Positions 26,678 to 36,140 are shown, counted from the stretch's first letter. The stretch: DNA of 64,000 nt from Sutcliffiella cohnii (GCF_002250055.1 NZ_CP018866.1:3464501-3528500); one strand, 5' to 3'. Notes: generated from the sequence alone by a model not told the origin. Numbers and translations: made by a program.

Positions 26678-27709
26678 TTACCGTACTTGAAGGCTTGTTA
26701 TATATTCCAAAATGAATTTTTCATGCGATCGATCAAAATGCAATACGAAACTATCCTCTGAATCTACAAATTTTTTCGGTATTCGGAACATATAGTAAGC
26801 TGTTACTGTCTCGGAAGGCTCAACATCTGAATAGGAAAACTCACTATCATTATTAGTTAAATGATCTACCATCGGGTAATAATTGTGGACATCATCTACG
26901 ACAAGTTCGACAAATAAAGGGCTATTAGTCTGGATATTTAATGGGTTTTTCGAAATATTTGTGACCTCCGCTTCCACAATTAAGTAAGTAAACAATTCAT
27001 TATCAATCAAATATGTTGCAAAATCATCCTCACTATTCGGTGGCTTTATTGCATCAGTAAAGAAATAATCCTTATATTCAAATTTCATTTCTCCTTCTAC
27101 TTCAACTACACCATCTTCTACAAAATTAATTTCTCTTTGATGGGAAACAAACTCCACATCATCAGATGAAGTTTCCATCGTTCCTGTTTCATCACCATCA
27201 AAAACGATATTAATTACACCAAAAACAACAAAAACAATTCCGAGTAAGCTAATAAACTTTACAATTGTAGGCATAGAACGCTTATTTTTATCCTTATGTT
27301 CTATAGGCTCTTCACCAAGTAGTTTTAATAGTTTTCGATATAATAGCTCTGCTCTATCACTAGTTAACCGATCAATGTCAAATATCTCACCATCCTCAGT
27401 TAACATAAAAAGAATATTAAGACTTGGGTCATCAGGATTCGTTTGCCTATCAAGACAGCACAGGCGATCGTATTCTTCATAGAGACAAAAAAAGTCTTTC
27501 ATACTCCTTGTTCTCGCAATAAAAACAATCCTTTTATCTGTAAATACAAATACTCCATCCGTTTCTCTCGAAGTACCAAAAAAGGCCAAGTCTATTCTTT
27601 CATCCATTGCAATAATATCTACTAAACATTCCAACTCTAATTCTGATAAACTAACATAACCTTTTGATACTAACAATACATCATTTTTTAAATTATTTTT
27701 GTTTATCAT
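26678..27709 (-). CDS. Membrane protein with N-terminal PH-like domain and C-terminal DUF4352-like domain
   Basis: 343 residues from the ATG at 27709, preceded by AGGGAGT. Residues about 1-130 look like a bacterial PH (YvbH/SHOCT-type) domain (GVFVFTDKRIVFIAR is typical). One membrane span follows at about 150-172 (IVKFISLLGIVFVVFGVINI), then an acidic linker and a beta-rich extracytoplasmic region with NPLNIQTNSPLFVELV, resembling DUF4352 or the TRF-like immunoglobulin fold. The combination suggests an envelope-stress or sensory role; this is inference. Transcribed alone. Confidence 0.65.
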   Translation of the reverse strand: MINKNNLKNDVLLVSKGYVSLSELELECLVDIIAMDERIDLAFFGTSRETDGVFVFTDKRIVFIARTRSMKDFFCLYEEYDRLCCLDRQTNPDDPSLNILFMLTEDGEIFDIDRLTSDRAELLYRKLLKLLGEEPIEHKDKNKRSMPTIVKFISLLGIVFVVFGVINIVFDGDETGTMETSSDDVEFVSHQREINFVEDGVVEVEGEMKFEYKDYFFTDAIKPPNSEDDFATYLIDNELFTYLIVEAEVTNISKNPLNIQTNSPLFVELVVDDVHNYYPMVDHLTNNDSEFSYSDVEPSETVTAYYMFRIPKKFVDSEDSFVLHFDRSHEKFILEYITSLQVR

Positions 27710-27814
27710 TTTTACTCCCTTCACCTGTATGTAAATAGTTATAAATCCATTAATTTTCCAATTATACAAATTATATTATACGTCTTTTTTTATAAACATG
27801 ACGAAAAAAATTAA

Positions 27815-27842
27815 AAAAGTGTATCTATTAAGACACACTTTT
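27815..27842 (-). terminator. Terminator of yttB
   Basis: AAAAGTGT and ACACTTTT arms, overlapping the end of yttB; minus-strand T-run follows. Confidence 0.75.
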
Positions 27843-29036
27843 CGTTAATTTTGTAGTACCTTGTTCTCTTTGTTTAATTTTCCGATCGTATATTGTTGTT
27901 GTAAATATACCAATAAACATTAATATTATTAGGATCATAAACAGCATATTCATTCCATAAAAGTCAACGAGTAAGCCACCAAATAAAGGACCAATCATTC
28001 TGCCACCAGTTGCAATACTATTGACAATACCTTGATAAAAACCTTCTCTCCCTTTAGGAGCAAGCTCATTTGCTACTGTTGGGATAGCTGGCCAAACAAA
28101 CATTTCTCCTATTGTAAGTATAATCATTGCTGCAACGAATGCCATGTACTGCTCTGCTACTCCAACTACCGCAAAGGATACCATAAAAATGATTAAACCG
28201 ACGTTTATTTGCATTTTTAACGTTTTTGTAAACCTATTAACAATATAAGATATGATTGGTTGAGCAAAAACGATTAGCGCCCCATTTATTGTCCATAGGA
28301 GACTGTATTGTTTTAAAGAAATTCCTAACCCTTGCGTATGGGTCGAAATGGTAGTTTGCCACTGCACGTAACCTACCCAACATAAGAAGTATCCAACACT
28401 TACCGTTAATAGCGCATATAGCTTCGTATAATCTTTTATTTTAGTTGTTTGATTTAATAAAGTCGTTTGTTTGGATGGATTTGCGACAATCCCTTTATAT
28501 CCCCATATAGCAATAGCTAAAAATATTACATACGTAACTGTATTTGCTAAAAATATATAGTCAAAACGATAATCTGCAACTAATCCGCCAAGTGCCGCAC
28601 CGATAGCAACCCCGACATTTTGGGATACGTACATTGCATTGAATGGTTTACGCCCCCCCTCTTTCCAAACCGAACCGGCCATCGCGTACATAGAAGGAAA
28701 GACAATCCCTGAACCAAAACCGATAATTGTTAGAAAGATAATATAGTAAGTCCATGAATGATTGAACGTCATTCCAATTAAGGCTACAATCGTTATCCCT
28801 ATCCCTAATAATATCGACTTATAGCCACCAATTTTGTCGAACAAATAACCCCCTGTTAAATTACCGATAACACTTGCACCTGCATTTAACATAAGAACAA
28901 GTCCAGCAACAGAGAGTGACTTACCTAGAATATCATGTATATATATAGTATTTAATGGCCATAAAAAGGAGCTTCCTGTTACATTTATAGCCATTCCTAA
29001 TACGAGTAACCAAAGGGCTTTTGGCATTTTTAGCAT
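27828..29036 (-). CDS. yttB: MFS transporter YttB
   Basis: 402 residues, 12 predicted spans. The N-terminus MPKALWLLVLGMAINVTGSS, GGYLFDKIGGYKSILLG and the segment TIGEMFVWPAIPTVANELAP agree with remembered B. subtilis YttB, a putative drug-efflux MFS protein of unknown substrate. Position near ytzC and ytqA also fits. GGAGGG ribosome site. Confidence 0.85.
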   Translation of the reverse strand: MLKMPKALWLLVLGMAINVTGSSFLWPLNTIYIHDILGKSLSVAGLVLMLNAGASVIGNLTGGYLFDKIGGYKSILLGIGITIVALIGMTFNHSWTYYIIFLTIIGFGSGIVFPSMYAMAGSVWKEGGRKPFNAMYVSQNVGVAIGAALGGLVADYRFDYIFLANTVTYVIFLAIAIWGYKGIVANPSKQTTLLNQTTKIKDYTKLYALLTVSVGYFLCWVGYVQWQTTISTHTQGLGISLKQYSLLWTINGALIVFAQPIISYIVNRFTKTLKMQINVGLIIFMVSFAVVGVAEQYMAFVAAMIILTIGEMFVWPAIPTVANELAPKGREGFYQGIVNSIATGGRMIGPLFGGLLVDFYGMNMLFMILIILMFIGIFTTTIYDRKIKQREQGTTKLTKSVS

Positions 29037-29245
29037 GAAGTTTTTGCCCTCCTTTTTTCTCCCTTATTTCGAAATACTAAATAATTGTAATAGCAAAACG
29101 TATTCGTGGCAAGAAAGAAATTTTGACACTGTTTTTATGCGGGATTGTTCATAAAAGTGTAGATATATTAGAACTGACTTTAAAGTGTTTTTTGAATGGT
29201 TTGGATTAGTATAAAACATTGAATTTTTTGGCCAAAACTAAAAAT

Positions 29246-29266
29246 AGAGAGGGGAATCCCCTCTCT
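29246..29266 (-). terminator. Terminator after the ytzC transcript
   Basis: AGAGAGGGGA and TCCCCTCTCT, a perfect stem with a minimal loop, followed on the minus strand by ATTTTTAGTTTT. It overlaps the stop codon of the 53-residue gene. Confidence 0.85.
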
Positions 29267-29427
29267 TAATGTCCATTATGATGATCAGAACGAACAGGTT
29301 GAGCCTTTTTACTATTCTTTTCTTTCACGTCTTTTACAACATTGTAGTCAGCTGCTGCCTCTACTTTATTGTTCACACCGTTTTTTGTCTTTTGTTCGGG
29401 ATTGTTTTGCTTGGAACGTTTTTTCAT
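29266..29427 (-). CDS. Small basic hydrophilic protein, 53 residues, unknown
   Basis: Begins MKKRSKQNNPEQKTKNGVNN and ends RSDHHNGH. Lys/Asn-rich, no hydrophobic core, AAAGGAGTG ribosome site, and it starts 15 bases after ytzC with a perfect terminator overlapping its stop, so it is very likely a real, co-transcribed gene. Composition recalls minor small acid-soluble spore proteins (SspL/SspP-like) or other tiny spore proteins, but I cannot name a family. Confidence 0.65.
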   Translation of the reverse strand: MKKRSKQNNPEQKTKNGVNNKVEAAADYNVVKDVKEKNSKKAQPVRSDHHNGH

Positions 29428-29442
29428 TGGGAAAACACTCCT

Positions 29443-29706
29443 TTAATGGTCTAATAATGTCATTTGATTTTGAAGTTGCTGTAACTGCAGTCTCATTCGA
29501 TTTAATTGCTCTCTTTGTTGTGCATTACAACTTAATGATAAGTGCATCAGGCCATTATATGTTTGTTCTAACATTTCTTGTGCCTTCGTAAATTCTGTGT
29601 CATTATAATGCTCTTGTTGTTCCGCGTTACTATATTGGTCTTCTGCATAACGTATAGCATCTTCGCATTGTTGAATGAACTGTTCTACTGAATCTCTCGT
29701 TGCCAC
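29443..29706 (-). CDS. ytzC: YtzC family protein (DUF2524)
   Basis: 87 residues, all helical and very Gln/Glu-rich (EDQYSNAEQQEHYNDTEFTK; MRLQLQQLQNQMTLLDH at the end), consistent with a coiled-coil YtzC/DUF2524 protein. It is divergent from ytqA as in B. subtilis. Function unknown. Confidence 0.78.
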   Translation of the reverse strand: MATRDSVEQFIQQCEDAIRYAEDQYSNAEQQEHYNDTEFTKAQEMLEQTYNGLMHLSLSCNAQQREQLNRMRLQLQQLQNQMTLLDH

Positions 29707-29834
29707 TTTCCATCACCTCACCTAATTTCATTACGTTTATTTTGTTCATTTTTTTCCTAAACATTCAAATAGCGTGGAACTGGTGAAACATGCTACAATG
29801 ACTTGATGAAACCCAATAGAAGGAGTTGTGACGG

Positions 29835-30797
29835 ATGAAAGTAAATAATCCGTTTCCATATTCAAATGAAGATAAACGGTACCATACATGGAATTATCAC
29901 TTACGAAACCATTTCGGACATAAAGTATTTAAAGTAGCGTTAGATGGAGGCTTTGATTGTCCAAATCGGGATGGCACCGTTGCACATGGTGGTTGTACTT
30001 TTTGTAGTGTTGCAGGTTCTGGTGATTTTGCTGGAAATCGAGCAGATGACCTAATTACTCAATTTAATGAAATTAAAAATAAAATGCATCAAAAATGGAA
30101 AGACGGAAAGTATATGGCCTACTTCCAAGCTTTTACGAACACACACGCACCTGTCGAAGAGCTCCGAGAAAAATTCGAAGCTGTATTAGAACTTGAAGGG
30201 GTTGTTGGCCTTTCTATTGCAACACGTCCGGATTGCCTTCCAGACGATGTTGTCGAATATTTAGCGGAATTAAATAAAAGGACCTATTTATGGGTTGAAC
30301 TAGGGTTACAAACGGTACACGAACGGACAGCTCTTTTCATTAATCGAGCACATGATTTCAAATGTTATGTGGAAGGGGTAGAAAAATTACGTAAACACGG
30401 AATACGGGTTTGTTCTCATATTATTAACGGGCTACCACTTGAAGATTATGACATGATGATGGAAACAGCAAAAGCTGTGGCCAAGCTTGATGTACAAGGG
30501 ATTAAAATTCATTTACTTCACCTACTCAAAGGAACTCCTATGGTAAAGCAATATGAAAAAGGAATGTTGCAATTCCTTTCACAAGAAGATTACGTAAACC
30601 TTGTCGTTGATCAACTGGAGATTATTCCTCCTGAGATGATTGTGCATCGAATAACAGGTGATGGCCCTATTGAACTGATGGTAGGACCTATGTGGAGTGT
30701 TAATAAATGGTCCGTATTAAATAATATCGATGCAGAACTAAAAAGACGCAATAGCTATCAAGGTAAATACTATAAGCGAAAAGAAGTGGTCCAATGA
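29835..30797 (+). CDS. ytqA: Radical SAM protein YtqA (MnmL), tRNA U34 modification
   Basis: 320 residues. The radical-SAM cluster motif is an extended CxxxxxxxxxCxxC form: CPNRDGTVAHGGCTFC, followed by an Elp3-like core with YFQAFTNTHAP, SIATRPDCLPDDVV, WVELGLQT and GLPLEDYDMM. Gene stop and next start overlap (ATGA). The family is linked to the cmnm5U-to-nm5U step at the tRNA wobble uridine in bacteria lacking MnmC; this is from memory of recent work. Binds [4Fe-4S]. Confidence 0.88.
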   Translation: MKVNNPFPYSNEDKRYHTWNYHLRNHFGHKVFKVALDGGFDCPNRDGTVAHGGCTFCSVAGSGDFAGNRADDLITQFNEIKNKMHQKWKDGKYMAYFQAFTNTHAPVEELREKFEAVLELEGVVGLSIATRPDCLPDDVVEYLAELNKRTYLWVELGLQTVHERTALFINRAHDFKCYVEGVEKLRKHGIRVCSHIINGLPLEDYDMMMETAKAVAKLDVQGIKIHLLHLLKGTPMVKQYEKGMLQFLSQEDYVNLVVDQLEIIPPEMIVHRITGDGPIELMVGPMWSVNKWSVLNNIDAELKRRNSYQGKYYKRKEVVQ

Positions 30798-31363
30798 AAT
30801 TAGAACGTGTATTACCTTATAGTAAAAAGTTATTAACATTAGCTCTAAGCCAAGGTGATATTGCTATAGACGCAACAGTAGGTAATGGACATGATACATT
30901 ATTTCTCGCTCGATTAGTCGGTGACAGCGGGCACGTTTATGGCTTTGATATACAAAAAGAAGCGCTAACTAATACATCCACCCTATTACAAAAAGAGGAT
31001 GTAACGAACGTAACACTTATTCATGATAGTCATGCCAATGTATCACAACACTTAGAAGCATCACTGCATCACAAAATAAAAGCTGCTATATTTAATTTAG
31101 GCTATTTACCTGGTGGAGATAAAACAATTACAACAACGCCTGATAGTACGGTAAACGCTATTAATAGGCTCTTGAAAATTATGCCTTCAGAAGGTTTAAT
31201 TATTTTAGTTGTTTATCATGGACATCCTGAAGGAGCAGTAGAACGAGACGCACTTCTTGAATACGTGAGTACAATTGAACAAAAGCAAGCTAATGTTCTA
31301 CAATATCGGTTCCTAAATCAAGTGAATGCTCCTCCCTTCATTATAGCTATTGAAAAAAAATAA
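30794..31363 (+). CDS. mnmM: SAM methyltransferase YtqB (MnmM), tRNA mnm5(s2)U34 methylation
   Basis: 189 residues, class I methyltransferase fold. SAM-binding IDATVGNGHDTLFLARLVG at about 25-43, then GFDIQKEAL and AIFNLGYLPGGDKTITT, the latter diagnostic of the YtqB/rRNA-methylase-like family. The family methylates nm5(s2)U34 of tRNA to mnm5(s2)U. Four-base overlap with ytqA makes the two-step pathway one transcript. Confidence 0.9.
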   Translation: MKLERVLPYSKKLLTLALSQGDIAIDATVGNGHDTLFLARLVGDSGHVYGFDIQKEALTNTSTLLQKEDVTNVTLIHDSHANVSQHLEASLHHKIKAAIFNLGYLPGGDKTITTTPDSTVNAINRLLKIMPSEGLIILVVYHGHPEGAVERDALLEYVSTIEQKQANVLQYRFLNQVNAPPFIIAIEKK

Positions 31364-31378
31364 TAATAAAAATTCTCA

Positions 31379-31412
31379 ACACCTCATAGTTAATCAATTG
31401 AGGTGTTTTTTT
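31379..31412 (+). terminator. Terminator of ytqAB
   Basis: ACACCTCA and TGAGGTGT arms around a 12-base loop followed by seven T on the plus strand. Confidence 0.85.
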
Positions 31413-31505
31413 ATTCCTAGTCAATAACTAATTATGAACAAATCAAGAAAAATAATTGACATTTTTGTGAACAAAATAATATTATTATAATATGGGGGGT
31501 CGAAA

Positions 31506-31742
31506 ATGATGAATGTAAACAAAGGGATGTTTAATGCCGTACAATATTTTGGGGGCACGGTCATAATTATAGGTATTATTACTTTTATTTTCGGCGCATT
31601 TGCAAGCGGTTCCAGTTTATTAACACCGATTGGTATAGGAACAGTTATGGGTGGTATATTTATTTTTCTTATGGGAATGTTTTTTATTATAACGGAAGAA
31701 GTTTTAGAAAAAACAACGAAAAAATTAAACCCACAAAAATAA
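31506..31742 (+). CDS. Small membrane protein, 78 residues, unknown
   Basis: Two hydrophobic segments (about 14-35 and 42-66) and a short charged tail KTTKKLNPQK; Gly-rich within the spans. Preceded by a GGGGGTC site and its own AT-rich promoter-like region; a terminator follows. It converges on qoxD. I do not recognise the family. Confidence 0.6.
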   Translation: MMNVNKGMFNAVQYFGGTVIIIGIITFIFGAFASGSSLLTPIGIGTVMGGIFIFLMGMFFIITEEVLEKTTKKLNPQK

Positions 31743-31756
31743 CATGACAACATATA

Positions 31757-31794
31757 AAAAGAGCAGAAGCGAATATTCGCTCCTGCTCTTTCTT
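31757..31794. terminator. Bidirectional terminator between the small membrane gene and qoxD
   Basis: AAGAGCAG-AAGCGAA and TTCGCT-CCTGCTCTT form a long stem with A-runs and T-runs on opposite sides. Confidence 0.85.
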
Positions 31795-31795
31795 T

Positions 31796-32080
31796 TTAAA
31801 CATAACCCCAAACCATTGTAAGCATTGTACCTAAAATAGTAACAATTGCAATAATGATCCCATATAACACGTTTGTATAAATGGATGCTTTATCGTTTGA
31901 TTCACCAGCGTGCATAAACAGTATTAACTGTAGACCAGCTTGAATGAAAGCTGTTACTAAAAGAATAGTCATCCCTACAGCAAAAGACATATCAAACAGT
32001 AAGACAGCTAACGCTACTGCGGTCAAAACTAATGAAAAAATAAAGCCCATTACTTGCTTGAGAGGAAATAACTCTTTCAT
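31796..32080 (-). CDS. qoxD: Quinol oxidase subunit IV, QoxD
   Basis: 94 residues with three membrane spans (PLKQVMGFIFSLVLTAVALA opening), typical of the CyoD/CtaF/QoxD family. Last gene of the qox operon; its start lies one base after the qoxC stop. It assists assembly of the heme-copper oxidase in the cytoplasmic membrane. Confidence 0.88.
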   Translation of the reverse strand: MKELFPLKQVMGFIFSLVLTAVALAVLLFDMSFAVGMTILLVTAFIQAGLQLILFMHAGESNDKASIYTNVLYGIIIAIVTILGTMLTMVWGYV

Positions 32081-32081
32081 A

Positions 32082-32678
32082 TCACATCATTCCTTTCAAG
32101 TAGACGAAGCTGAAGATGAAAATCCAGACTACGTCTAAGAAATGCCAATACAATGAAAAGATAAACGACTTATTAGCTGTTTTTGATGTCAAACCATGCT
32201 TTTTAACTTGAAGCATGATAAATAATCCCCATACTAACCCAAACGCCACGTGGGCTCCGTGCGTCCCTAAAGTCGTTAGTAGGATCGCTGTAAATGCACT
32301 AGTTTGCAGGCCCGCTCCTACATGTACATAATGGAAGAATTCATAAATCTCCACTCCTAGGAACGCTAAACCTAAAACTAATGTAATTCCGAAGAAAGCT
32401 AGCATCGCTTTTTGTCTACCAAGTCTCATTGCATGAATAGCAAGACCAATCGTAAAACTACTTGTTAATAATAAAATAGTTTCGATTAATACAGGTGTTA
32501 TTTCAAATATTTCTGCACCCGATGGCCCATTGCCAGTGCGATCGACTAAAACGAAGTACGATGCAAATAGCGTTGCGAAAAGCATAATTTCCGCACCCAG
32601 AAAAATCCAAAAGCCTAATATTTTCAAACGATTTTCTTCCGTACTATATTCAAGAGGGAGTGAATGATCTATTTTCAT
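32082..32678 (-). CDS. qoxC: Quinol oxidase subunit III, QoxC
   Basis: 198 residues, five spans. [34 protein letters not shown] and [17 protein letters not shown] are heme-copper oxidase subunit III motifs. Start overlaps the qoxB stop by four bases. Short, five-span form, as in QoxC/CyoC rather than seven-span mitochondrial-type CtaE. Confidence 0.9.
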   Translation of the reverse strand: MKIDHSLPLEYSTEENRLKILGFWIFLGAEIMLFATLFASYFVLVDRTGNGPSGAEIFEITPVLIETILLLTSSFTIGLAIHAMRLGRQKAMLAFFGITLVLGLAFLGVEIYEFFHYVHVGAGLQTSAFTAILLTTLGTHGAHVAFGLVWGLFIMLQVKKHGLTSKTANKSFIFSLYWHFLDVVWIFIFSFVYLKGMM

Positions 32679-34624
32679 ATTTTTGTACCTCCCAATTTTT
32701 CTTCTGTTTCTTTTACTTCTTCTACAGATATATATCGGCCATCGTCTTTTTCAAATGACTGATAAGCCATACATGCAAAGATAGCTATTGTCGAAAGGAT
32801 TAAAGGTATCCACATCGCAAATATGAACGAGAATCCCCAAATAAAGAAAATGCTAGCCATTATAAATGGAACGCCACTATTATTTGGCATGTGAATTTTT
32901 TCAATTTTACCTTTAAATAGCTCATGACCATGCTTTTTAGCATCCCATAATGCTTGACTTGATTTTACGTTTGGAACAATTGCAAAGTTGTACTCAGGTA
33001 CTGGACTTGGTGTTGCCCACTCTAATGAACGTGCATTCCAAGGGTCTGAGCCGACATTTCTCGGTGCATAACGAATGCTGTAATAAATGTTATATACTAT
33101 TAGAATAAATCCAATTGCTAGACCAATTGCCCCAACAAAAGAAATCATATTCCAAATTGTAAAGCCAGTTGATTCAGAATACGTGTACATTCTACGCGCT
33201 TGACCGTCTAAACCTGAAATAAACATCGGCATAAACGCCACAAGTGTACTTATAGCAATAATCCACGCGGAAATTTTTCCGATTTTTTCGTTAAGCATAA
33301 AGCCAAACATTTTCGGCCAATAAAACGTTAGCCCTGCTAACATCGCAAATACAACACCTGGAATAATTACTAAATGGAAGTGAGCTACTAAGAACATCGT
33401 ATTATGATATTGATAGTCAGCTGCAGACATCCCTAGCATAACTCCAGTTACTCCACCAATTGTAAAAATCGGAATAAATAGTAATGAGTATAGCATTGGA
33501 GTAGTAACTTCGATTTTCCCTTTCCAAAGTGTAAGTAACCAGTTAAAGATTTTAACACCTGTTGGCACTGCGATTGCCATTGTTGTAATAGAGAAAATAC
33601 TATTTACTAATGCTCCTTGCCCCATCGTATAGAAATGGTGTACCCAAACGGTAAACGACAATAGTGAGATGATAACCATCGACCAAACCATTGACTTATA
33701 TCCGTAAAGGTTACGTCTAGCGAAAGTTGAAATAACTTCACTATATATACCGAAAGCTGGCAAGATTAAAATATAAACTTCAGGATGTCCCCAAACCCAG
33801 AACAGATTGGCCCAAAGCATATCCATCCCACCATTATCTGATGTAAAGAAATTTGTTGCAAACAAACGGTCCATCGTTCCCATCGCTAGTGCTACAGTTA
33901 AAACCGGGAAAGCAAATACGATGATAACGTTAGTAATTAGAGCAGACCATGTAAACATAGGCATTTTCATTAGTGTCATGCCTGGTGCACGCATTTTTAA
34001 TATAGTTGCAATAAAGTTAATACCTGTCATTAGCGTACCTAATCCAGCAATCTGAAGAGCGATCATATAATAATTCGTACCGACAGATTTACTAAACTCG
34101 GTACCCGCTAATGGGAAATAAGAAGTCCATCCTGCATCAGGAGAGCCCCCGATGACGAATGATATATTAAATAACATTGCGCCCATAAAGAATAACCAAA
34201 AGCTAAGTGCATTCAGTCTTGGGAATGCTACATCTCTTGCTCCAATTTGTAGCGGTACAACGTAGTTCATTAATGCAATAATGAAAGGCATCGCCATGAA
34301 CATAATCATAACAACTCCATGAGTTGTAAAGACTTCATTATAGTGTTGTGCATCTAGTACTGTGTTTTCTGGTACCGCTAGCTGTGCACGCATCATAATC
34401 GCGTCCACACCACCACGGAATAACATTAACAGAGCAGAAATAAGGTACATGATACCGATTCTTTTATGGTCAACAGTTGTAAGCCATTCTCTCCATAAGT
34501 AGCCCCATTTTTTAAAGTACGTCAACCCTGCTATTATCGCAATAACAGTAATACCTATCGCAACCATCGACGCATATATTGCGGGACTTGGATGAGGTAT
34601 GGCAAATCTTTCAAAGAATTCCAT
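32675..34624 (-). CDS. qoxB: Quinol oxidase subunit I, QoxB (heme-copper catalytic subunit)
   Basis: 649 residues with the heme-copper oxidase core: low-spin heme His in [15 protein letters not shown], the CuB/crosslinked His-Tyr motif [17 protein letters not shown] in WVHHFYTMG, and heme ligands in [10 protein letters not shown]. Length and C-terminal extension match QoxB/CyoB. It reduces oxygen to water with proton pumping. RBS follows the qoxA-qoxB gap, which also holds a small AAGCTTG/CAAGCTT hairpin. Confidence 0.94.
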   Translation of the reverse strand: MEFFERFAIPHPSPAIYASMVAIGITVIAIIAGLTYFKKWGYLWREWLTTVDHKRIGIMYLISALLMLFRGGVDAIMMRAQLAVPENTVLDAQHYNEVFTTHGVVMIMFMAMPFIIALMNYVVPLQIGARDVAFPRLNALSFWLFFMGAMLFNISFVIGGSPDAGWTSYFPLAGTEFSKSVGTNYYMIALQIAGLGTLMTGINFIATILKMRAPGMTLMKMPMFTWSALITNVIIVFAFPVLTVALAMGTMDRLFATNFFTSDNGGMDMLWANLFWVWGHPEVYILILPAFGIYSEVISTFARRNLYGYKSMVWSMVIISLLSFTVWVHHFYTMGQGALVNSIFSITTMAIAVPTGVKIFNWLLTLWKGKIEVTTPMLYSLLFIPIFTIGGVTGVMLGMSAADYQYHNTMFLVAHFHLVIIPGVVFAMLAGLTFYWPKMFGFMLNEKIGKISAWIIAISTLVAFMPMFISGLDGQARRMYTYSESTGFTIWNMISFVGAIGLAIGFILIVYNIYYSIRYAPRNVGSDPWNARSLEWATPSPVPEYNFAIVPNVKSSQALWDAKKHGHELFKGKIEKIHMPNNSGVPFIMASIFFIWGFSFIFAMWIPLILSTIAIFACMAYQSFEKDDGRYISVEEVKETEEKLGGTKI

Positions 34625-34686
34625 ACAATTTAACTCCTTTCAGGAAGTATAGAAGCTTGTTATCTATCAAGCTTGCAGTTTACTAA

Positions 34687-35592
34687 TTAATGGTGATGAT
34701 GTTCTTCATCTTTATCGTGATCATCATGATCGTTGTTTGTACTACTTGAACCGTGATTATGTCCACCATGTTCTCCTTCAGGAGGCGGTAAGAACGATAA
34801 GTGGGTTCCTGTAAAAGTCATTTGTCCAAGATGCCCATGTTCTAGAAGCTCAGTAAACTTCTCCTCCGTAAGAGGTTGAGCAGTATTCTTCACGTCTTCT
34901 ATCCATTTATCAAACTCTGCTTGAGACATTGCTTTCACATTAAACGTATTTTCGGCAAACCCTTCACCGTTGAAATTGGCGTTTCTTCCCATATACTCAC
35001 CAGGAACGTCTGCTGCTAAGTGCAACGTATTAACCATGTCAGCCATTCCATATTTTTGTCCACCTAATTGTGGAATCCAAAAACTTGATATCGTTCCAAA
35101 TGAATATATTTTAAACTCAAGTGGACGGTCTGTTGGAATATATAAGTAGTTTAAAGTTTCTATATCCTCTTCTGGATAGCTAAAGTGCCATTTCCAGTTA
35201 GAAGAAGCTGCATAAATAACTAGTGGCTCCGCTTCATAACCTTCGGGTGGAGCCTCTACTTTATAGTTACTTTGAACAGAAACGACCGATAAGAACGCAA
35301 CGATTACAATTGGAATACCAATAAAAATTGCCTCTACAAGCGGGCTTCCTTCAATATGTGGTGGCTCATAATCGTCACCTTGTTTTGAAGCACGATATTT
35401 CACAAGCATATAAATTAACATTCCGAATACTACGAGGACAATAAATAACATAATTCCAGCTGAAAGTATGATATCTCTTGCCTGAACGGCTGCTTGTGGA
35501 CCTTTCGGGTCTAGTACTATCATTTGCTCACAACCTGTTAACACAGTTGCAATAGTAAGAACAAAAAATAAAATAGCCCATTTAAATCTCAT
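34687..35592 (-). CDS. qoxA: Quinol oxidase subunit II, QoxA, lipoprotein with His-rich tail
   Basis: 301 residues. Lipobox LTGC with Cys21 in VLTGCEQMIVLDPKGPQA, the QoxA-type N-terminus; two spans follow. The cupredoxin domain lacks the CuA ligands: where cytochrome c oxidases have the two Cys, this has GRNANFNGEGFAENTF, as in quinol oxidases. Hence electrons come from menaquinol. Odd: an extra C-terminal tail rich in His, Asp and Glu that ends in HHHH. First gene of the operon; the region upstream carries tandem repeats. Confidence 0.92.
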   Translation of the reverse strand: MRFKWAILFFVLTIATVLTGCEQMIVLDPKGPQAAVQARDIILSAGIMLFIVLVVFGMLIYMLVKYRASKQGDDYEPPHIEGSPLVEAIFIGIPIVIVAFLSVVSVQSNYKVEAPPEGYEAEPLVIYAASSNWKWHFSYPEEDIETLNYLYIPTDRPLEFKIYSFGTISSFWIPQLGGQKYGMADMVNTLHLAADVPGEYMGRNANFNGEGFAENTFNVKAMSQAEFDKWIEDVKNTAQPLTEEKFTELLEHGHLGQMTFTGTHLSFLPPPEGEHGGHNHGSSSTNNDHDDHDKDEEHHHH

Positions 35593-35610
35593 ATTAGGAC
35601 CTCCATTTCA

Positions 35611-36140
35611 ATAAAGTGAAACTTCAATCATTGGGGGACCCAATGATTGTTAGTTGAACCAATTGGGGTGTTACCAACCGTTACTTCCACACTTACTTCC
35701 TTGACTTTACTTACTATTGGTGGAAGTTTACGGATGGTTACACCGGGATAAAGTGAAACTTCAATCATTGGGGGACCCAATGATTGTTAGTTGAACCAAT
35801 CGGGGTGTTACCAACCGTTACTTCCACACTTACTTCCTTGACATTGCTTACTAATGGTGGAAGTTTACGGATGGTTACACCGGGATAAAGTGAAACTTCA
35901 ATCATTGGGGGACCCAATGATTGTTAGTTGAACCAATCGGGGTGTTACCAACCGTTACTTCCACACTTACTTCCTTGACATTGCTTACTAATGGTGGAAG
36001 TTTACGGATGGTTACACCGGGATAAAGTGAAACTTCAATCATTGGGGGACCCAATGATTGTTAGTTGAACCAATCGGGGTGTTACCAACCGTTACTTCCA
36101 CACTTACTTCCTTGACTTTACTTACAGATGGGGATGTTTT
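35611..36140. repeat. 137-bp tandem repeats (about 3.9 units) upstream of qoxA
   Basis: Units start at 35611, 35748, 35885 and 36022, exactly 137 bases apart; units 2 and 3 read as identical and the fourth diverges near its end. Each holds (a) a perfect hairpin with 11-base arms CAATCATTGGG and CCCAATGATTG and a 3-base loop, and (b) a long imperfect stem whose arms are GGTGTTACCAACCGTTA...CTTCCAC and GTGGAAGTTTACGG...GGTTACACC. No open reading frame with a ribosome site lies within. A weak -10 like element (GGTATAAT on the minus strand near 36160) would place the repeats in the qox leader. Confidence 0.92.

Noticed and set aside
34687..35592. Cytochrome c oxidase subunit II (CtaC) with CuA
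   Set aside because: The Cys pair and other CuA ligands are missing from the cupredoxin domain and the N-terminus is QoxA-like, so it is a quinol oxidase.
35611..36140. CRISPR array
   Set aside because: The unit is 137 bases and repeats throughout; there are no unique spacers between short constant repeats and no cas genes.
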